From: Mesostigma viride
Taxonomy: Eukaryota; Streptophyta; Mesostigmatophyceae; Mesostigmatales; Mesostigmataceae
Length of the DNA stretch: 64,000 bases
Assembly (NCBI GenBank): GCA_009746045.1
Contig: RPFO01000123.1
Span: 36,001-100,000 of the forward strand
Direction: 5' to 3'
The translations under genes and the position numbers were made by a program. Under the pieces are notes generated by a model. It saw only the letters and a program-made list of their open reading frames with translations. It did no database searches and had not been told where the DNA came from. Shown here piece after piece: positions 27,204 through 40,103 of the stretch (within the stretch, counting starts at the first letter, position 1; each line of letters begins with the position of its first letter).

Positions 27204-29262
27204 CGCTTGCAAGTAGCAGATCGAGGACGACGGCAAAATCGAGGACGCGGGGCCTGTGTTATGGCACAAGCCATGGGGGATATGAGTATGGACGGCGGGC
27301 CAGTCGAGGGGGACATGCATGGGATGGGGTCTGAGCAGCCGAAGGTTGGTACCCAAAGGCGCACCGATGGCACTAACAGGATGCAGAAAAGAAAAAATGG
27401 TACCCAACATGCAAGTAAATCCAATAATCAAAAGCGGCGGGTGGACAACGTGACATAGGATTTAAGTCAACACTGACGTACCATGATCATGGGAGCTAGA
27501 CAGTGCCGAAACACAGCGACCGTGGTCGATAAGCATGCCCGCGACAGGCGCCAACGAGAAGGCAGCAATGCAAAAGATCATCGCTACCATCGTGGCCTTT
27601 CCGCGCAGTCTGTAGTTGTCGTGGCCCGGCATCACACCCGGGCCCATCTCGACAAACTCACCAGCCAAAGGAAGTATGGCTGTTATTCAAAACGTTCGCC
27701 AAGGCTGACAAGAGTACGCGTACACCTTCTACCCTACTTCTTAGCTTTATGGACTGGGCCGTCTGGGCGGGATATCGTGTTTGAAGCCGGCTCACCTTGG
27801 CCGTAGCGATTATTTTCCCGCCTTGTACAACGGCGTGGTGGCCAGGTTCTTTCTTACGCCACGTTCAAAATCACCGTTCATAAACACTTTACGCGGCCGC
27901 CTTGGCATGGTATGGCCCATAGGCCGCCATCTTGACCCACGAGTATGAGCCAGTAGGCTGCGCTTTCCGTTCGTTTCGTCCCTGATCACAATGTTTCCGG
28001 CTCATGCCGCCGCGTCTGCAAGCGTTACCCGTATTTATCGGCCCACACCGTTCCTTTCGCAAGCGTTACCCGTATTTATCGACGCGTACCGTAGCCTTTT
28101 GTCATTGTCATCTGTCATCGGGTGCGGCCAGCACCGGATGCGATTTCCAAAAACCCGTAAAAACACTCATCGCAATCGGTGGGATCGAGGGACGTCTCGG
28201 CAGTGGCGCGAGGTGAACTGCGCGGCAGCGTCCGCGCCGCGCCGCGCCGCGCCGTGCCACTGGCCCAACTCACGCCGGCGGGGTATCAAATATTCATCCA
28301 GCTGTCAATCAAGTGGCTGAATTTACTGACCGGCCACTGCGCTACGGCTGTTTGCATCCAGCGCAGAGGGTTCAGGTCAGTTCGATTATTTGAACGCCGG
28401 GCAGCGGGCATCAACCAGCAGCGGATAGTGGCAGCCCAGGTAACGAAAGCGTTGCAGATATTCGTACCGGATAGGTGGACGGCACGGGGCTTGGAGTGGG
28501 TATCTTGCCCTTTATTTTGTGGCTTTTTCAGTTTGGTGGCCAAGCGCCGCCGAATGATATCTCACCATAGCAGCCGTGATCGACCTTGGCCGTCGATCGA
28601 CCTTGGCCTTGGCCGAGCAGGCAGCGGTGGCAAACGGGTGCTGGACTAGTGGCCTCCCAGCACTCCAAAAGCGAATCCGCTCACAGATCGTGATCCGACG
28701 TGGACAAAAACATGGGGTCAGAAACTCCCCTTTAACTGTAGCAACTACCCAATAAAGCGCTTACTTACCGGATAACAAGTTAGTCCCTCGGCCGTTTCCA
28801 AATCTCAGCTGCCCATGTGCGGCGTGGGATCAACAGCAACAACAACAACAAATTTGTAAAATTAGTACCACTGAACCACAACTTAGTAGCGACAACCTCT
28901 GGCGAAGCCCCCAAACCATTTTCTGCCGTAAGTTGCCGTAGGTTGTGGTCAGCGACATGGCATTTCAACCACCAACGGCACTCGGGACTTGTGGAGCAAG
29001 ATGTCTGAGCTGTCCGGCCGTCCAGCGTCAGGCGGCGCATCGTATTGTTGTGGTGCGCGCAAAAGTTTGGCCTTGTGAAAGGGCGGACATCAACGCGGTC
29101 GCTTTTTGAAGCCAACCTTCCCACCACACCGCTACCGTGGCGGCCAAAACTCTCGCGGAGGCTGTGACGGCGAGAGCCACATTGTCACCAGCAACGTCCG
29201 CGTTGAAGAAGCTTGCTTTGCCTAGCTTGCCGGCCGCTTGCGCCGTAAAGCGCAGCGAGCGC
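27204..29262. other. upstream region of the H+-ATPase gene, no recognised gene
   Basis: Several short ORFs occur without recognisable domains. A 22-base direct repeat, CAAGCGTTACCCGTATTTAT plus two bases, occurs at about 28,018 and 28,060. The last few hundred bases presumably hold the promoter and 5' leader of the ATPase; no clear TATA box was identified. Confidence 0.35.
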
Positions 29263-29283
29263 TGAGGCACAAGCTTTCGGGAA

Positions 29284-32200
29284 ATGAAGCCCGACGGCGG
29301 AGCCGACCCTCTGGCGAAAATGCCTCCCAGGACCGGTGAGTCCGAAACGTCCCAGCCCTCTTCGACGTCGACCTTCTCAGCCGTGCAAGCCACATTGCTG
29401 ATGAAACAGCTCAAGTCTGTCTATGGGGATGCTGCCCTGACCGGCGCGGACGCTGCGGAGTACAGTACCATGTCTCTGCCTGCCACGCTGAAAAAGAAGG
29501 GGCAACCCTTGAATAAGTTGACCAAAAAGGATTTGGCCGAGGTCGCGCGCCAGAGCATGGACGTGGAAACTGTCAACCAAATGTCCATCGGTGCGCGTTT
29601 GGACGCGATCGACGTGTCGGACCTGTTGAAGAAGCAGATGGCCGCCGTGAAGAAGGAAGAAGTCATGGATGGCCTGTCGTCGGAGGAGGCTGCAATACGT
29701 CTAAAGCAGTATGGTCGCAATGAGCTGCCCGAGAAGGTGACGCCGAAATGGAAGCTATTTGTTAAACAATTCACGCAGCCCATGCCAATCATGGTGTGGA
29801 TTGCCCTGATTACCGAAGCAGCACTGGAGAATTGGCCCGATTTCGGTGTCCTGCTCTTCCTTCAGCTGCTGAACGGTTTTGTAGGATTCTATGAGGCTAG
29901 CAAGGCAGGGGATGCGGTCGCAGCGCTGAAGGCGGCCCTGAAGCCGTCTGCAACGTGCAAGCGAGACGGCAAGTGGGCCGTCATGAATGCTGCCGAGCTT
30001 GTTCCAGGAGATGTGGTAAGTAAAATTGGTGATGATGCACTGACTTGATAATTAACTCTGTCTATTTGACGCATAATTTGTGAGGCGCTCGAAATGCATA
30101 GCCTTCTTCCTTTGATTGGGCCTTGCTTAATTATCTCGTGCTTGTTAGAATGCCTTGCAGCAAAATGCATTTGATTTCTTTTTGTTTAAGAAGAACCAGT
30201 ATGGTCAGGGTATTTTCTCTGGAACAGAAATTCATTTTGCGTATTTCTCTCAAGGAGCATTTTTCTGGGAGCATGTGTTACACTCTCTGTACCGTTGTCA
30301 CAGAGTAATAGGACATTCGTAGACCATGGTGCTTGGTGGACTGGCAATTTGAACGCACTGGTACTAACAAATGCTGGCTCTCTTCTACAATCTGCTTTTT
30401 CAGTGGTGATGCTGACCTAGCATTGCAACTTGAGCTCGTGACAACACCTTAGTAACGGCATAAACATCTCTTGCCGAGTGTGGTTTGTTTGCTTCAATGC
30501 AGGTACTACTAGCTTCTGGTGCAGCTGTGCCAGCCGATGTGCGCATTGTCGGGAACCATTTCCTGGACGTGGACCAGTCCTCGCTGACGGGCGAGTCCCT
30601 CCCAGTGCAGATGACGGAGGGAGACATCCCCAAGATGGGCTCCACCATCACGCGAGGCGAGGCGGAGGGTGTCGTGGAGCAGACTGTAGGTCCCCTCTTC
30701 TTTGATAAAAGCATCAATTTTAGCTGAAATGTTTGGTGACATGCTTGGCCTCTGCCCCTTCTGGCTGCTTGTTCAAGCTGCACTTAGAGAAAGAGAGTTA
30801 CCTCGTGATTGCTTTGACTACCTAGTGCAAGCTGTGCGAAAGCTGTAATTGGATTCCCCCCCCCCCCCCCCCCTAATTAATCTCTGTGGCTAACCTTACT
30901 TACATGCGTGGATATTGTGCATGGCTATCCCTGCGAAAGCTGAGAATGGAAGTTTCTATTGATTTGCCAGTTGATGCATTGTCCCCTGTTTCGTCCCTGT
31001 TGACCGATGCGTCGCTTCCCTTGTTTTTGCTCTTGCTTATGTTCTTCTCGGCAGGGCGCCAACACGTTCTTTGGCAAGACGGCTTCCCTCATCCAGTCGG
31101 TGGAGGGCATGGGCCACTTCCAGAAGGTGCTTCTCAAGATCATGATCTTCCTCGTCGGCATGTCCATAGTGTTCTGCTCAGCTGCCTTCATCTACCAGAT
31201 GGTTGACGGCCGAAGGTTCCGTGAGTCAATCGAGTTCGCCATTGTCGTGCTGGTGGCGTCCATCCCCATCGCCATGGAGCTGGTGTGCACCACCACGATG
31301 GCGCTTGGCTCCCGGAAGCTGGCGGCCAAGGATGCGGTAAGTACTTTGGTGTGGGTCATTTGCTGTGTTTAAGACTCTGTATTCATAACTGCCTGGTCAA
31401 GCTCAAAACTGGGTTTTGTCAATGGGGGCAACAATTACTGCATTCTTCTTTTTTTTTTTTTTCCTGGCCCTATGAAATTTACACCCAGCAGTTCTATCGA
31501 AAAATTAATTTGATTTTTGAAGGATTTTGAACTCATGAATATGATTTTTTGAAGGTGTTTGAACTCATACTTACCACATCTGTTGCCTTGGGTTCATGTT
31601 GTCCTATCATTTCACAGATCGTGTCCCGCCTGGCGGCTATTGAGGAGGTCGCTGGCATGAACATGCTCTGCTCCGACAAGACGGGCACGCTGACCCTGAA
31701 CAAGATGGTCATCCAGGAGGAGTGCCCAATCTTCACTGAGGGCCATGACCAGGCCTCAGTTCTCGTACACGGTGCGCTGGCTGCCAAGTGGCTGGAGCCA
31801 CCCAAGGATGCTCTGGATACCTTGGTGCTGGGCGCCGTCGACAAGACCCGGCTGGTGGGCTACACAATGGAGTCCCACATGCCGTTCGACCCAACAGTCA
31901 AGCGCACTGAGTCCACCATCAAGGCTGCAGACGGCACCATCTTCAAGGTCACCAAGGGCGCCCCCCAGATTGTGATGAAGCTGATCCACAACAAGGCTGA
32001 GATCGGCGCTGCCGTGGATGAGGAGGTCATGGCGTTTGCGGCCCGTGGCATCCGGTCCCTGGCCATCGCACGCACGGTCCCTGGTGACATCGACAAGTGG
32101 CAGCTGCTGGGCATCCTCACCTTCCTGGACCCACCGCGCCCAGACTCGGCCGAGACGCTGCGCCGCGCCAAGGCCTTCTCTGTGGACGTCAAGATGATCA

Positions 32201-33716
32201 CGGGAGACCACGCGGCGATCGCAATGGAGACGATGCGCCTCATGGGCTGCGGCACCAACATCCTCGACTCGGAGATGCTGCCCTCGCTGGAAAAGGATGC
32301 GGATGGACACCTGCTGGTGCCCAAGGATCTGGGAGAGCGCTTTGGCCATATGATTGAGCAGGCCGATGGCTTCGCGCAGGTGTTCCCGGAGCACAAGTTC
32401 CTGTTGGTGGAGGCGCTGCGCCAGAAGGGCTATGTTGTCGGCATGACCGGCGACGGTGTCAATGACGCGCCCGCCCTCAAGCGCGCTGATATCGGTATCG
32501 CCGTCGAGGGTGCCACTGATGCTGCCCGCGGTGCCGCTGACATCGTCATCACCTCGCCCGGTCTGTCCGTCATCATTGACGCCATCATCATCTCCCGTGG
32601 CATCTTCAAGCGCATGAAGAACTACGTTATCTATCGCATGGCCTGCACGCTGCAGCTGCTCTTCTTCTTCTTCATCGCCATCATCGCGTTCCACCCGGAG
32701 GAGTATGCTATCCGCAACGGCCACCCTGGTGACCCTGAGGACGAGCATGACTGGCCCGAGTACTTCGAGCTGCCTGTCATTGCACTGGTCATCATCACTC
32801 TGCTGAATGACGGCGGGTGCATCTCCATCGCTTACGACAACGTCATTCCCTCCGAGTTCCCCGAGAAGTGGCAGTAAGTTTTCTCTCTTTTCATGGCTTG
32901 CATCTGGCCGCAACAGAAGCCCCTTCTTGGTTTGAAGCATAACAGAAGTTTGTATTTATGTTTTTTCCATTTCATGTCTTCCTCGTCTTCTTTTGTAAGT
33001 CTGTTTGCTCTATGGCAAGTTCGCTGTTATTTAAACATAATTGGCGCTTGGCTTTCATTTCATGCACATCGTTGGTCTTTTGCAGGCTGCCTTTTGTCTA
33101 CTTCGTCGCCACCTGCCTGGGTACGGTCGCCCTGGGCTCGTCCCACCTGCTGCTGCACTGGGGCCTGGACTACTACGACACCAATGGCTTCCTGCAGCAC
33201 CATGTGCACCTGGCACACCCTGCCCACTACGGCGAGGTCCAGTCGGCCATGTACCTCAAGGTGTCCATTTCCGATTTCCTGACCCTGTTCTCGGCCCGCA
33301 CCACGGGCTTCTTCTGGGAGAGCATGCCTGCCCCCATCCTGATCATTGCCGGAGTCGTGGCCATGTTTGTCTCCACCGTGTTTGCCTGCACATGGCCATT
33401 CGGTGAGGGCATGGACGGCCTCAACTGGTCGTGGGCCCTGTTTGTCTGGATCTACTGCATCATCTGGTTCATCGTCCAGGACTTCGTGAAGGCGATGGTG
33501 TACAAGATCTACTTCAAGAAGTTTTACAAGAAGCCTGTCAAGCTTCAGGAAATTCAGCAGTCCGGCGAGCGCCCTAAGGCTGTGTCTTCTCACGGCCATG
33601 GGCATGGTTCCTCGCACAGCCATGGCCATGGCCACGGTGCTGCTGCCAACGGCGAGGATGCCAAGGACACGAAGATGCACCCGCTGACCTCCCCGAGTAC
33701 CACTGCTGCCCATTAA
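29284..33716 (+). CDS. plasma-membrane type P3A H+-transporting ATPase
   Basis: Five exons splice to 1,027 residues: 29,284-30,015, 30,503-30,685, 31,055-31,336, 31,618-32,873 and 33,086-33,716, all with GT-AG introns. The ATG at 29,284 is the first after an in-frame TGA at 29,263. The enzyme uses ATP to pump protons out of the cell. Motifs in order are the cation-ATPase N-terminal segment LSSEEAAIRLKQYGRNELPE, the actuator loop TGES (273-276), SIPIAMELV in M4, the phosphorylated Asp in CSDKTGTLT (D419), nucleotide-binding KGAPQ (from 512), TGD (594-596) and GDGVND (677-682), followed by a hydrophobic M5-M10 region. The C-terminus carries SHGHGHG- and HSHGHGHG-type His/Gly repeats and no obvious plant-type regulatory domain. 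Length and motif order fit algal and protist PMA pumps. It is the only clearly intact conventional gene here. Confidence 0.93.
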
Positions 33717-34484
33717 GCGGGTCAGAATTGGATCTTCCAGTGAGGTCGGCCAGTTGCTTGGCTATTAAGCCGTTTTGAGGATTTAAAGGATATGCTGCGG
33801 TAAGGGTTACTACAGTGGAGACACCAATCCTCCAAACGTGTGCATAGATTGCGTAGTAGCTGGCAGCCGCTTTGGGCCTGTTGGTGAAATACACGCATGT
33901 GTTATATCTGAATCATATGCCACTGTGGTGCACTGTTTACCAATGACCCTCCGCGAGGGTGATCAGGTTATTCTCGGTGTGTTAAAAGCTATCCTGAAGG
34001 CTTTGGGTTTTGTTTACCTGTGGTGTGAAGATGATGGACACCTTTGCCGGGTCATGATTGCCTGGAGACAGTCGCTGTTGTCGTCCATGGTTGATATTGC
34101 TGCTCTTCTGAGCAGTGGTGAAAAGGTCTTCTCATGTATGCGATAGAAGCTTCTGATTGATGGATTGTTGTAGTGAGTTGCCTGGCAGAACCCTACATAG
34201 TTATATGTATTATCATTAACGCAGGCTATGTGTGGATCTTTCAGCCGAGCTGTAGGAAGTATTGCTGCACAGTAATATACCTGTGGTGTGCTCTCGTGAT
34301 CCACCTGTAATAAGGCTAGAGCCACAAGTTTTGATTTATGGTCGCAGGCAGCCTGGTAGTGAAGGATTCTTGATGAAGGACAGTGAATCCGGTTCTCTCT
34401 GAAGGGTCATGGTGCCTAGTTTTACTGATGTAATGTTTGACCACTTTGTTCTGGAGAATGAGCGCATGACCACCCGCGTGCAAT
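33717..34484 (+). promoter_or_regulatory. probable 3' UTR of the H+-ATPase gene with TGTAA motifs
   Basis: No ORF of note follows the TAA. TGTAA, the usual polyadenylation signal of chlorophyte algae, occurs at 34,306-34,310 and 34,429-34,433 before retroelement sequence starts at 34,485. Which one is used cannot be told from sequence. Confidence 0.4.
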
Positions 34485-34672
34485 TGCATTAAATTAAATT
34501 AAATTCTATCAAGACTCCGTTGGGAGATCATGTAGCACATATTCCCTTGCTGGATGGATGGAGGTGGGCGAAGCCGCGAAACCGGACTACGCTAACTCTA
34601 AGCTAATCTAGAAAACCCTAACTACTCTACTCAGCAAAGCGCCCCTTCCTCCTGGGGGGAGGGGGCTTGCCC
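34485..34672 (-). mobile_element. 5'-truncated L-A family LINE copy
   Basis: Reading minus, it encodes the last residues of ORF2 (VGKPPPPRRKGRFAE, stop), then the 3' UTR, the stem-loop CTCCCAACGGAG (34,515-34,526) and a (TTTAA)n tail at 34,485-34,503. The same C-terminus (VGKPPPPKRRRRFDE) ends L-A at 45,544. About 190 bases survive. Confidence 0.8.
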
Positions 34673-34683
34673 ACAGGGGCTGG

Positions 34684-35050
34684 CATTAATTAATTAAAAT
34701 CATAGCTCCGTTGGGAGCAGCACATTAATTAATTAATTAAAATCATAGCTCCGTTGGGAGCATATGTAACACATAGCCCTGAGAAAGGGGCATCTACTAA
34801 AAAAAATACAATCAGGGCTACAACCTGCAGGTGGAGGATGTACAACTATCACCTGCTCTGGGTGCACAAGGTGCACCTGCACCGCCATGATGGTTCATGC
34901 CTCCTTATCAAGCACAGGCACCCAGGGGGGGCTTGAGGAGAGGGCCTAGAAGTCCTGCATGACATATGGGGTGGAAGGTATGTGGCTAGGCTATAGCTGG
35001 TGGACACATGGCATCTCAGCAGAGAGTAACTCCCTGCATAGGCATAGCAT
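34684..35050 (-). mobile_element. two 5'-truncated E1-type 3' ends in tandem
   Basis: Reading minus, a roughly 300-base piece matching the E1 3' UTR (CAGAGAG to AAGGGGC to GCTCCCAACGGAGC) ends in a TTAA-type tail at about 34,729-34,741. Beyond it lies a second, roughly 35-base copy of only the stem-loop (34,705-34,718) plus its own tail (34,684-34,698). Both have GCTCC/GGAGC stems. Confidence 0.7.
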
Positions 35051-35139
35051 GGCTAAATTCTTAATGCATCATCCATGGGAGGTCCCATTGTAGGCTGGGC
35101 GCGGCTAAATACTGAAAGCATCATCCATGGGGGCCATTA

Positions 35140-35336
35140 TGGGCGCACATGCGCGTGCGCTTCCCCACTGGGGGGGGCTCATTGTCCTCTATGACCTGGG
35201 CCCACTTGGCCTTGTCCATCATCTTCTTCCAAATCACGGAGAGGCCGAGGCCCCCCATGTCCTCTAGCTGTTCCTTGAAGGTGCGGGCCTTGCGGCGTCT
35301 AACATCACTAGGCCCAGCCCACGTCAGGAGGTGCCG
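35140..35336 (-). mobile_element. L-B family ORF2 3' fragment
   Basis: The sequence from the GTCCTCTATGACCTGGGCCC block to GTCAGGAGGTGCCGG matches 52,220-52,400 of L-B nearly base for base. On the minus strand it encodes the C-terminal region that includes WKKMMDKAKWAQVIED. It abuts the truncated 5' end of L-A at 35,336/35,337. Confidence 0.8.
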
Positions 35337-35337
35337 G

Positions 35338-36118
35338 CCTCCCCACCATCTCCACCGCCACCTCCACCCTCCTCGCCTCCTCCACCGCCACCACCCCCTC
35401 CTCCGACGCCATCACCGCCCAGCTCCGCGACATTGACCAGCGTCTTAAGGACAATGCCATCGCTATCGAGGTCTTGCAGAACACCGCAGGCCTCACCGCC
35501 CAGGTGGTGAAGGACATTGCCGCCAAGCCAGCCCCTGCTGGCCTGGCCGGCGATGCTCCTCCCATCACCACCTGGGCGGACATGCTTAAGCAGCACACGA
35601 CCTCCACCACCTCCGCCGTCGCAGCCCAGCTCCAGCGGCAGACGCTTGACCTCCGCGAGGAGGCCGAGCTCGCCAAGCGCAGCCTCAACGTCATTGTCAA
35701 GAATCTCAAGATGGAGGAAGGTGAGAATTCCGAGAAGCTTGCGCGTGCTTTTGAGAGAGAAATCCTTGATCGCATGGGCCTTACTGGTGAGATCGAGCTG
35801 GTCGCCCACCGCCCAGTTCCCCGCGCGCGGGGTAAGGCAGGGCCGCCCCCGCTCCTTCTCACCTTTAAGACCCCGGCGGACAAGATTTCTTTTCTCCGAC
35901 GCCGCAAGCGGCTCGAGAAGACTCTCTGAAGTCACCCTTGATGACGACTTGACCCTGGCGCAGCAACAACGGCGACGGGAGCTATGGCCGACCTACCTCC
36001 AGCTCCGGCAGAGCAAGGCGGGCCAGCCGGTGTACTGGAAGGGGGCGGCCATCTACGTCGGCCACAAGCCCTGGCAGGCGACCCCCGCGACCCCAGCGAC
36101 TCCAGACGCCCCAGCTTA
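35338..36118 (+). pseudogene. LINE ORF1 remnant (L1 ORF1p-like RNA-binding protein)
   Basis: The frame starts inside ORF1 and reads LKDNAIAIEVLQNTAG, AAQLQRQTLDLREEAELAKR (coiled-coil-like), SLNVIVKNL (RRM-like), RGKAGPPPLLLTFKTPADK and FLRRRKRLEKTL. A 4-base insertion (GAAG, 35,928-35,931), relative to the 59.9-kb copy, creates a stop here. The remaining C-terminal domain (DDDLTLAQQQRRRELWPTYL to IYVGHKPW) continues in another frame to 36,118. Such proteins chaperone the LINE RNA as trimers. The N-terminal half, present in E1, is missing. Confidence 0.82.
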
Positions 36119-36354
36119 GGGGAATACAGCAGTAGTAGTGTAGAATAGATAGACCGTGGCCATGTACATGTACGCCTCCTAGAGGCACTATCCCAGCGGC
36201 TAAGCCACGCGCTTTATTTAATCATGTACATGTGTGCCTATGATGAGCCACACTCCAGATGATGCCTAGCTTTATTTAGTTATGCTGTGCCCATGCAGAG
36301 AGTCGCGGCTAACAGGCTTCGGGGACAGCCTCTAAACAGTCCCGTTCCACTACC

Positions 36355-38120
36355 ATGCCTCGACCTAACCGTCGGGTGAAAGCCATGGTGGTGCCGGTAT
36401 TTCGGGCCACAACCTCATCTGTCAAATGTCAGATTCGTAAAACCCAACGTTTGCTAGATTACCTACGCCTCGGCGTTGTGCAATCAGCCCCAACCCCGAA
36501 TACCCCGAGCAAGCGGCAGGCTCGCATCCTACGCTTGCAGGACAAAATCCATGCGATGAAAAGCACTATTTCTATCGCTTCCCTTCCCCCCTCCGTTTCA
36601 TCCCCACCTCCACCCCCCGCCGCATCCACCCCCATCATCCATCGTCGTCCTCCCCTGGTGGGCCAGCAGGCATCCTTGGCCCTTGCCACTTTTAACACCC
36701 GCACATTGCTAGATGACGACCATAGCTGCCGGATCGAGGAGCTAGTCGCATTTTGCATCGAGCATCGTGTATCTATATTAGGCGTCCAGGAACACCGCCG
36801 CACGGTGCCACTTGGCCTGGTGAGCACTGCTCGCTTGGCGGGTGGCTGGCGGTTTTACTTCGCTGGCAGCGGTACGTCTGGCCAAGGTGGTGTTGGTCTT
36901 TTGTGTTCGCCGCTGGCAGTTGCTAGCCTCAGCACGCTTAAGTTTCTAACCCCACGCCTTATGGTAGCACATTTCACCTCTGTCGAGGGGCGGTCTAAAC
37001 ACCACCTCACGGTGGGGGTGGGCTACGCACCCCACAGTGGTCTACTTGATTCGGCCCGTGAGGAGTTCTTCGAATCCTTGCATGACCTTGAGAGGGTCAC
37101 CCCGGCCCGCCACTTTTTGGTTATGCTGCTCGACGCCAATGCCACGCTCCCCGTGGGCACTGCTGGCAGCCGCTTTGCGCCTGCTGACACTACTGCTAAC
37201 GACAACACTCCCCTGTTTTCTGCCTTTTTGCGGGATAGCGGGATGGTTGCTGTCAACTGCCACTTCCAACGTCCCTCACAGGACTTGGTCACTTTTCGTG
37301 GCCCTAACGGCCGTCAGGCCTGTTTGGACTACGTGGTGGTACAGCAGTCCAGGTGCACCTCGGTCCTGGACACCCGAGTGTTTGACAACCCGACGGTGTG
37401 CTCTGACCACCGGTTGGTGCGCGCGACCCTTCGGCTCCGGTTCCACGTCCCCGCGCGCCGCGCCCCAGTGGTCCGCCCTGACTGGTCTGCTCTACGTCCG
37501 GTCAAGGGAGATCCTGAGGACTGGACGGACGCCGAGCACGAGCGGAACTGGTGTCGACGGAAGTACCTGTCGGCACTGGACGCCCGGGCGGACGTCGACG
37601 AGCTGGACAATGGTGCCCCCAACGCAGCCATTTTTGCGGGCTTTGCGGCCCGTGCCCCGTTGCTGGCGGCCCGGCACCTGCCGGTCATGCCCCGCCGCCG
37701 CCCCGGCCCGCTCTACCGCCAGGACCCCAAGGTCTTGGCCGCCCGGCACCGCCTCAAGCGTAACCGGGACCCTCTGCAGAAACCATTGCTCAAGGCCGCC
37801 CTTGTGGAGGCCTACGAGCACGCTCAGGACGCGGAGGCGGCCCAGTGCATCGCGGATGCCAAGGCCTGCCAGGCTCGCAACCAGGGCAAGGACATGTGGT
37901 ACCACCTCGACCGGCTCGGCGGCCGGCGGCAGCGCACCCCGGTGGAGCACACGGGGGACGGCACGGCGCAGGTAAGCCTTGACCGCTGGTTGGCCCACAA
38001 TGTTTCCTTGACCGGTGGGGCTCGCGCCCCCCCCCCGCCGCTTCACCCCGAGACGGCCGCCCGCCTCGGGGTCGCCGGACCCCCGCCGCCGCCAGCGCCC
38101 CCCTCCTCGGCCGCGGACTA
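36355..38120 (+). pseudogene. LINE ORF2, N-terminal part with AP-like endonuclease
   Basis: It starts at an ATG (MPRPNRRVKAM) 236 bases after ORF1. The endonuclease/exonuclease/phosphatase fold is visible: LATFNTRTLL, catalytic Glu in GVQEHRR, GGVGLLCSP, VGVGYAPHSG, FLVMLLDANATLP, and SDHRLV with the catalytic His. This enzyme nicks target DNA to prime reverse transcription. A basic linker follows, ending SSAADY where a TIR element interrupts the Tyr codon (TA at 38,119-38,120). Translation into the insert stops after four codons at 38,142. The reading resumes in the same frame at 43,818. Confidence 0.88.
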
Positions 38121-39434
38121 CAGGGTCGGTTCACTTCCTTAGTGATTTCGGCACCTCAATTAGTGACAAAATTCGGTTCATTAGTACGGTTTACCCGAGA
38201 AATCTGATCGGATACTGATTAGTGACAAATCGTACCCGACCAAATCCGATCCGAAAGCACTAACGACGCGAATAATTAGTACATGCAACTCACTTCATTA
38301 GTGCGAGGTCGTCAGCTCGTGGAGCTATGGAGACGGCATTTCCCATTCTTGCTGCGAAAACAATCGTTTCAGAAATAAATCTGTGAAAAATCTCGTGCTT
38401 ATGTGTATAATTGCTACATTTCTCAGTCTGCAGCGCTCCACGCTGAGGTTGGAGTCATGCATATAGCGACCGATTGCGATGATCAAAGAATGAAAAACTG
38501 TGCTATCCGGAATCGTGTGAATCGTGTGCCTACAGCTGCCTACGTGACGCGATCACTTCGAAAAGGCGTCGAATGCGGGATACATCCATGGGCTCCATCG
38601 TACAGAATTTTTGGGGCGGACCGAGGTAGCTGCCGGTGGGAATGCCGTGAGAATACTGCGGAAACGTGCGTAAGTGAAAACTGGATACTGCTTGACCTCC
38701 GGTGCATCTGGTGAGCCGCAGTTCTGGTTTAGGGTGATAGGGTGGTTGAAAATGGAGGTCTAGTCAGGGTTTGTTATTGTTTGTTGCGTTTCTTGCTGGA
38801 ATTTTATTTTCCGGTGCTGTCGGTGGCCGCTGAAGAAATTCTTTGCGGGACCTAGGATGTGTGCTGTCCTTCCGTCTGGCACCGCTGCCGTGGATTCGAC
38901 GGCCGCAAACACCTGCATTGATAAATTGCCGCACCTGACTGCGTCAATGTTATGGATGCTCAGGGTATTATGGCGCCTTGAGTGTCATGTTGTCCATACG
39001 TCTTGCATATGGCATTCATCTATGTAACCTTTTGCCTCTTGCTGTTGGTTGCTTTGCTTTTATGCGCTTTATTTCATTTCCTTGGTGGGATTAGCCTGTG
39101 GAAGGCGGCCTCCCTCCTGCATCCTGTGTCGGCAGACATACTGACAGGCAGGATGAAGTGCAGGCAGAGGGGCAGGCGAACAGTTTATATTTGCACACAT
39201 GCTTGCCGCTGGTACGCTAGTTTGCGTGTATCTTTGCATGGTCATGTTTTGGCAGGCCTGGACAGATATGTTCAAATATGGTCGCATGCGTGCATGCACG
39301 CATGCATGAATGGGTTTACGCATGTTGCCAGCCACATAGGTAGGCACGTGGGAACGCTCGCAAGCTGACGACACTACCAGGTCAGGCTGGTCTGGACCTG
39401 GAAGACACACAGGAGGCAGGCAGCCTTGGATGGT

Positions 39435-39790
39435 GTGGTGGGGAGGGAGGGAGGGAGGGAGGGAGGGAGGGAGGGAGGGAGGGAGGGAGGGAGGGAGGGA
39501 GGGAGGGAGGGAGGGAGGGAGGGAGGGAGGGAGGGAGGGAGGGAGGGAGGGAGGGAGGGAGGGAGGGAGGGAGGGAGGGAGGGAGGGAGGGAGGGAGGGA
39601 GGAGGGAGGAGGGAGGGAGGAGGGAGGAGGGAGGGAGGGAGGGAGGGAGGGAGGGAGGGAGGGAGGGAGGGAGGGAGGGAGGGAGGGAGGAGGGAGGGAG
39701 GGAGGGAGGGAGGGAGGGAGGGAGGGAGGGAGGGAGGGAGGGAGGGAGGGAGGGAGGGAGGGAGGGAGGGAGGGAGGGAGGAAGGGAGGG
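39435..39790. repeat. (GGGA)n purine tract, about 350 bp
   Basis: Uninterrupted tetranucleotide GGGA units fill the tract, with a few GGA irregularities near 39,600-39,695. One strand is all purine, so triplex or quadruplex structures are possible. ORFs of Gly/Arg/Glu and Pro/Ser/Leu repeats here are artefacts. Confidence 0.97.
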
Positions 39791-39796
39791 CATGAC

Positions 39797-40016
<220 letters not shown>

Positions 40017-40103
40017 TGCCTGGGTGGGTGGGCACGTGTTCGGGTGGGTGTGGGTATAATACCTAATACCTAATGCACCAATTTGGTGCATTGTGTGTGG
40101 TTG

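Noticed and set aside
30856-30873. Poly-C run in intron 2 of the ATPase as a regulatory signal
   Set aside because: It is a simple homopolymer, possibly length-variable or a basecalling problem, with no supporting motif.
29028-33713. Long minus-strand ORFs opposite the ATPase, for example 31,756-32,940
   Set aside because: They are shadows of GC-rich codon usage in the real plus-strand exons and match no known family.
38403-38714. Transposase of the TIR element
   Set aside because: The 103-codon ORF has no DDE-type or helix-turn-helix motif and is far too short.
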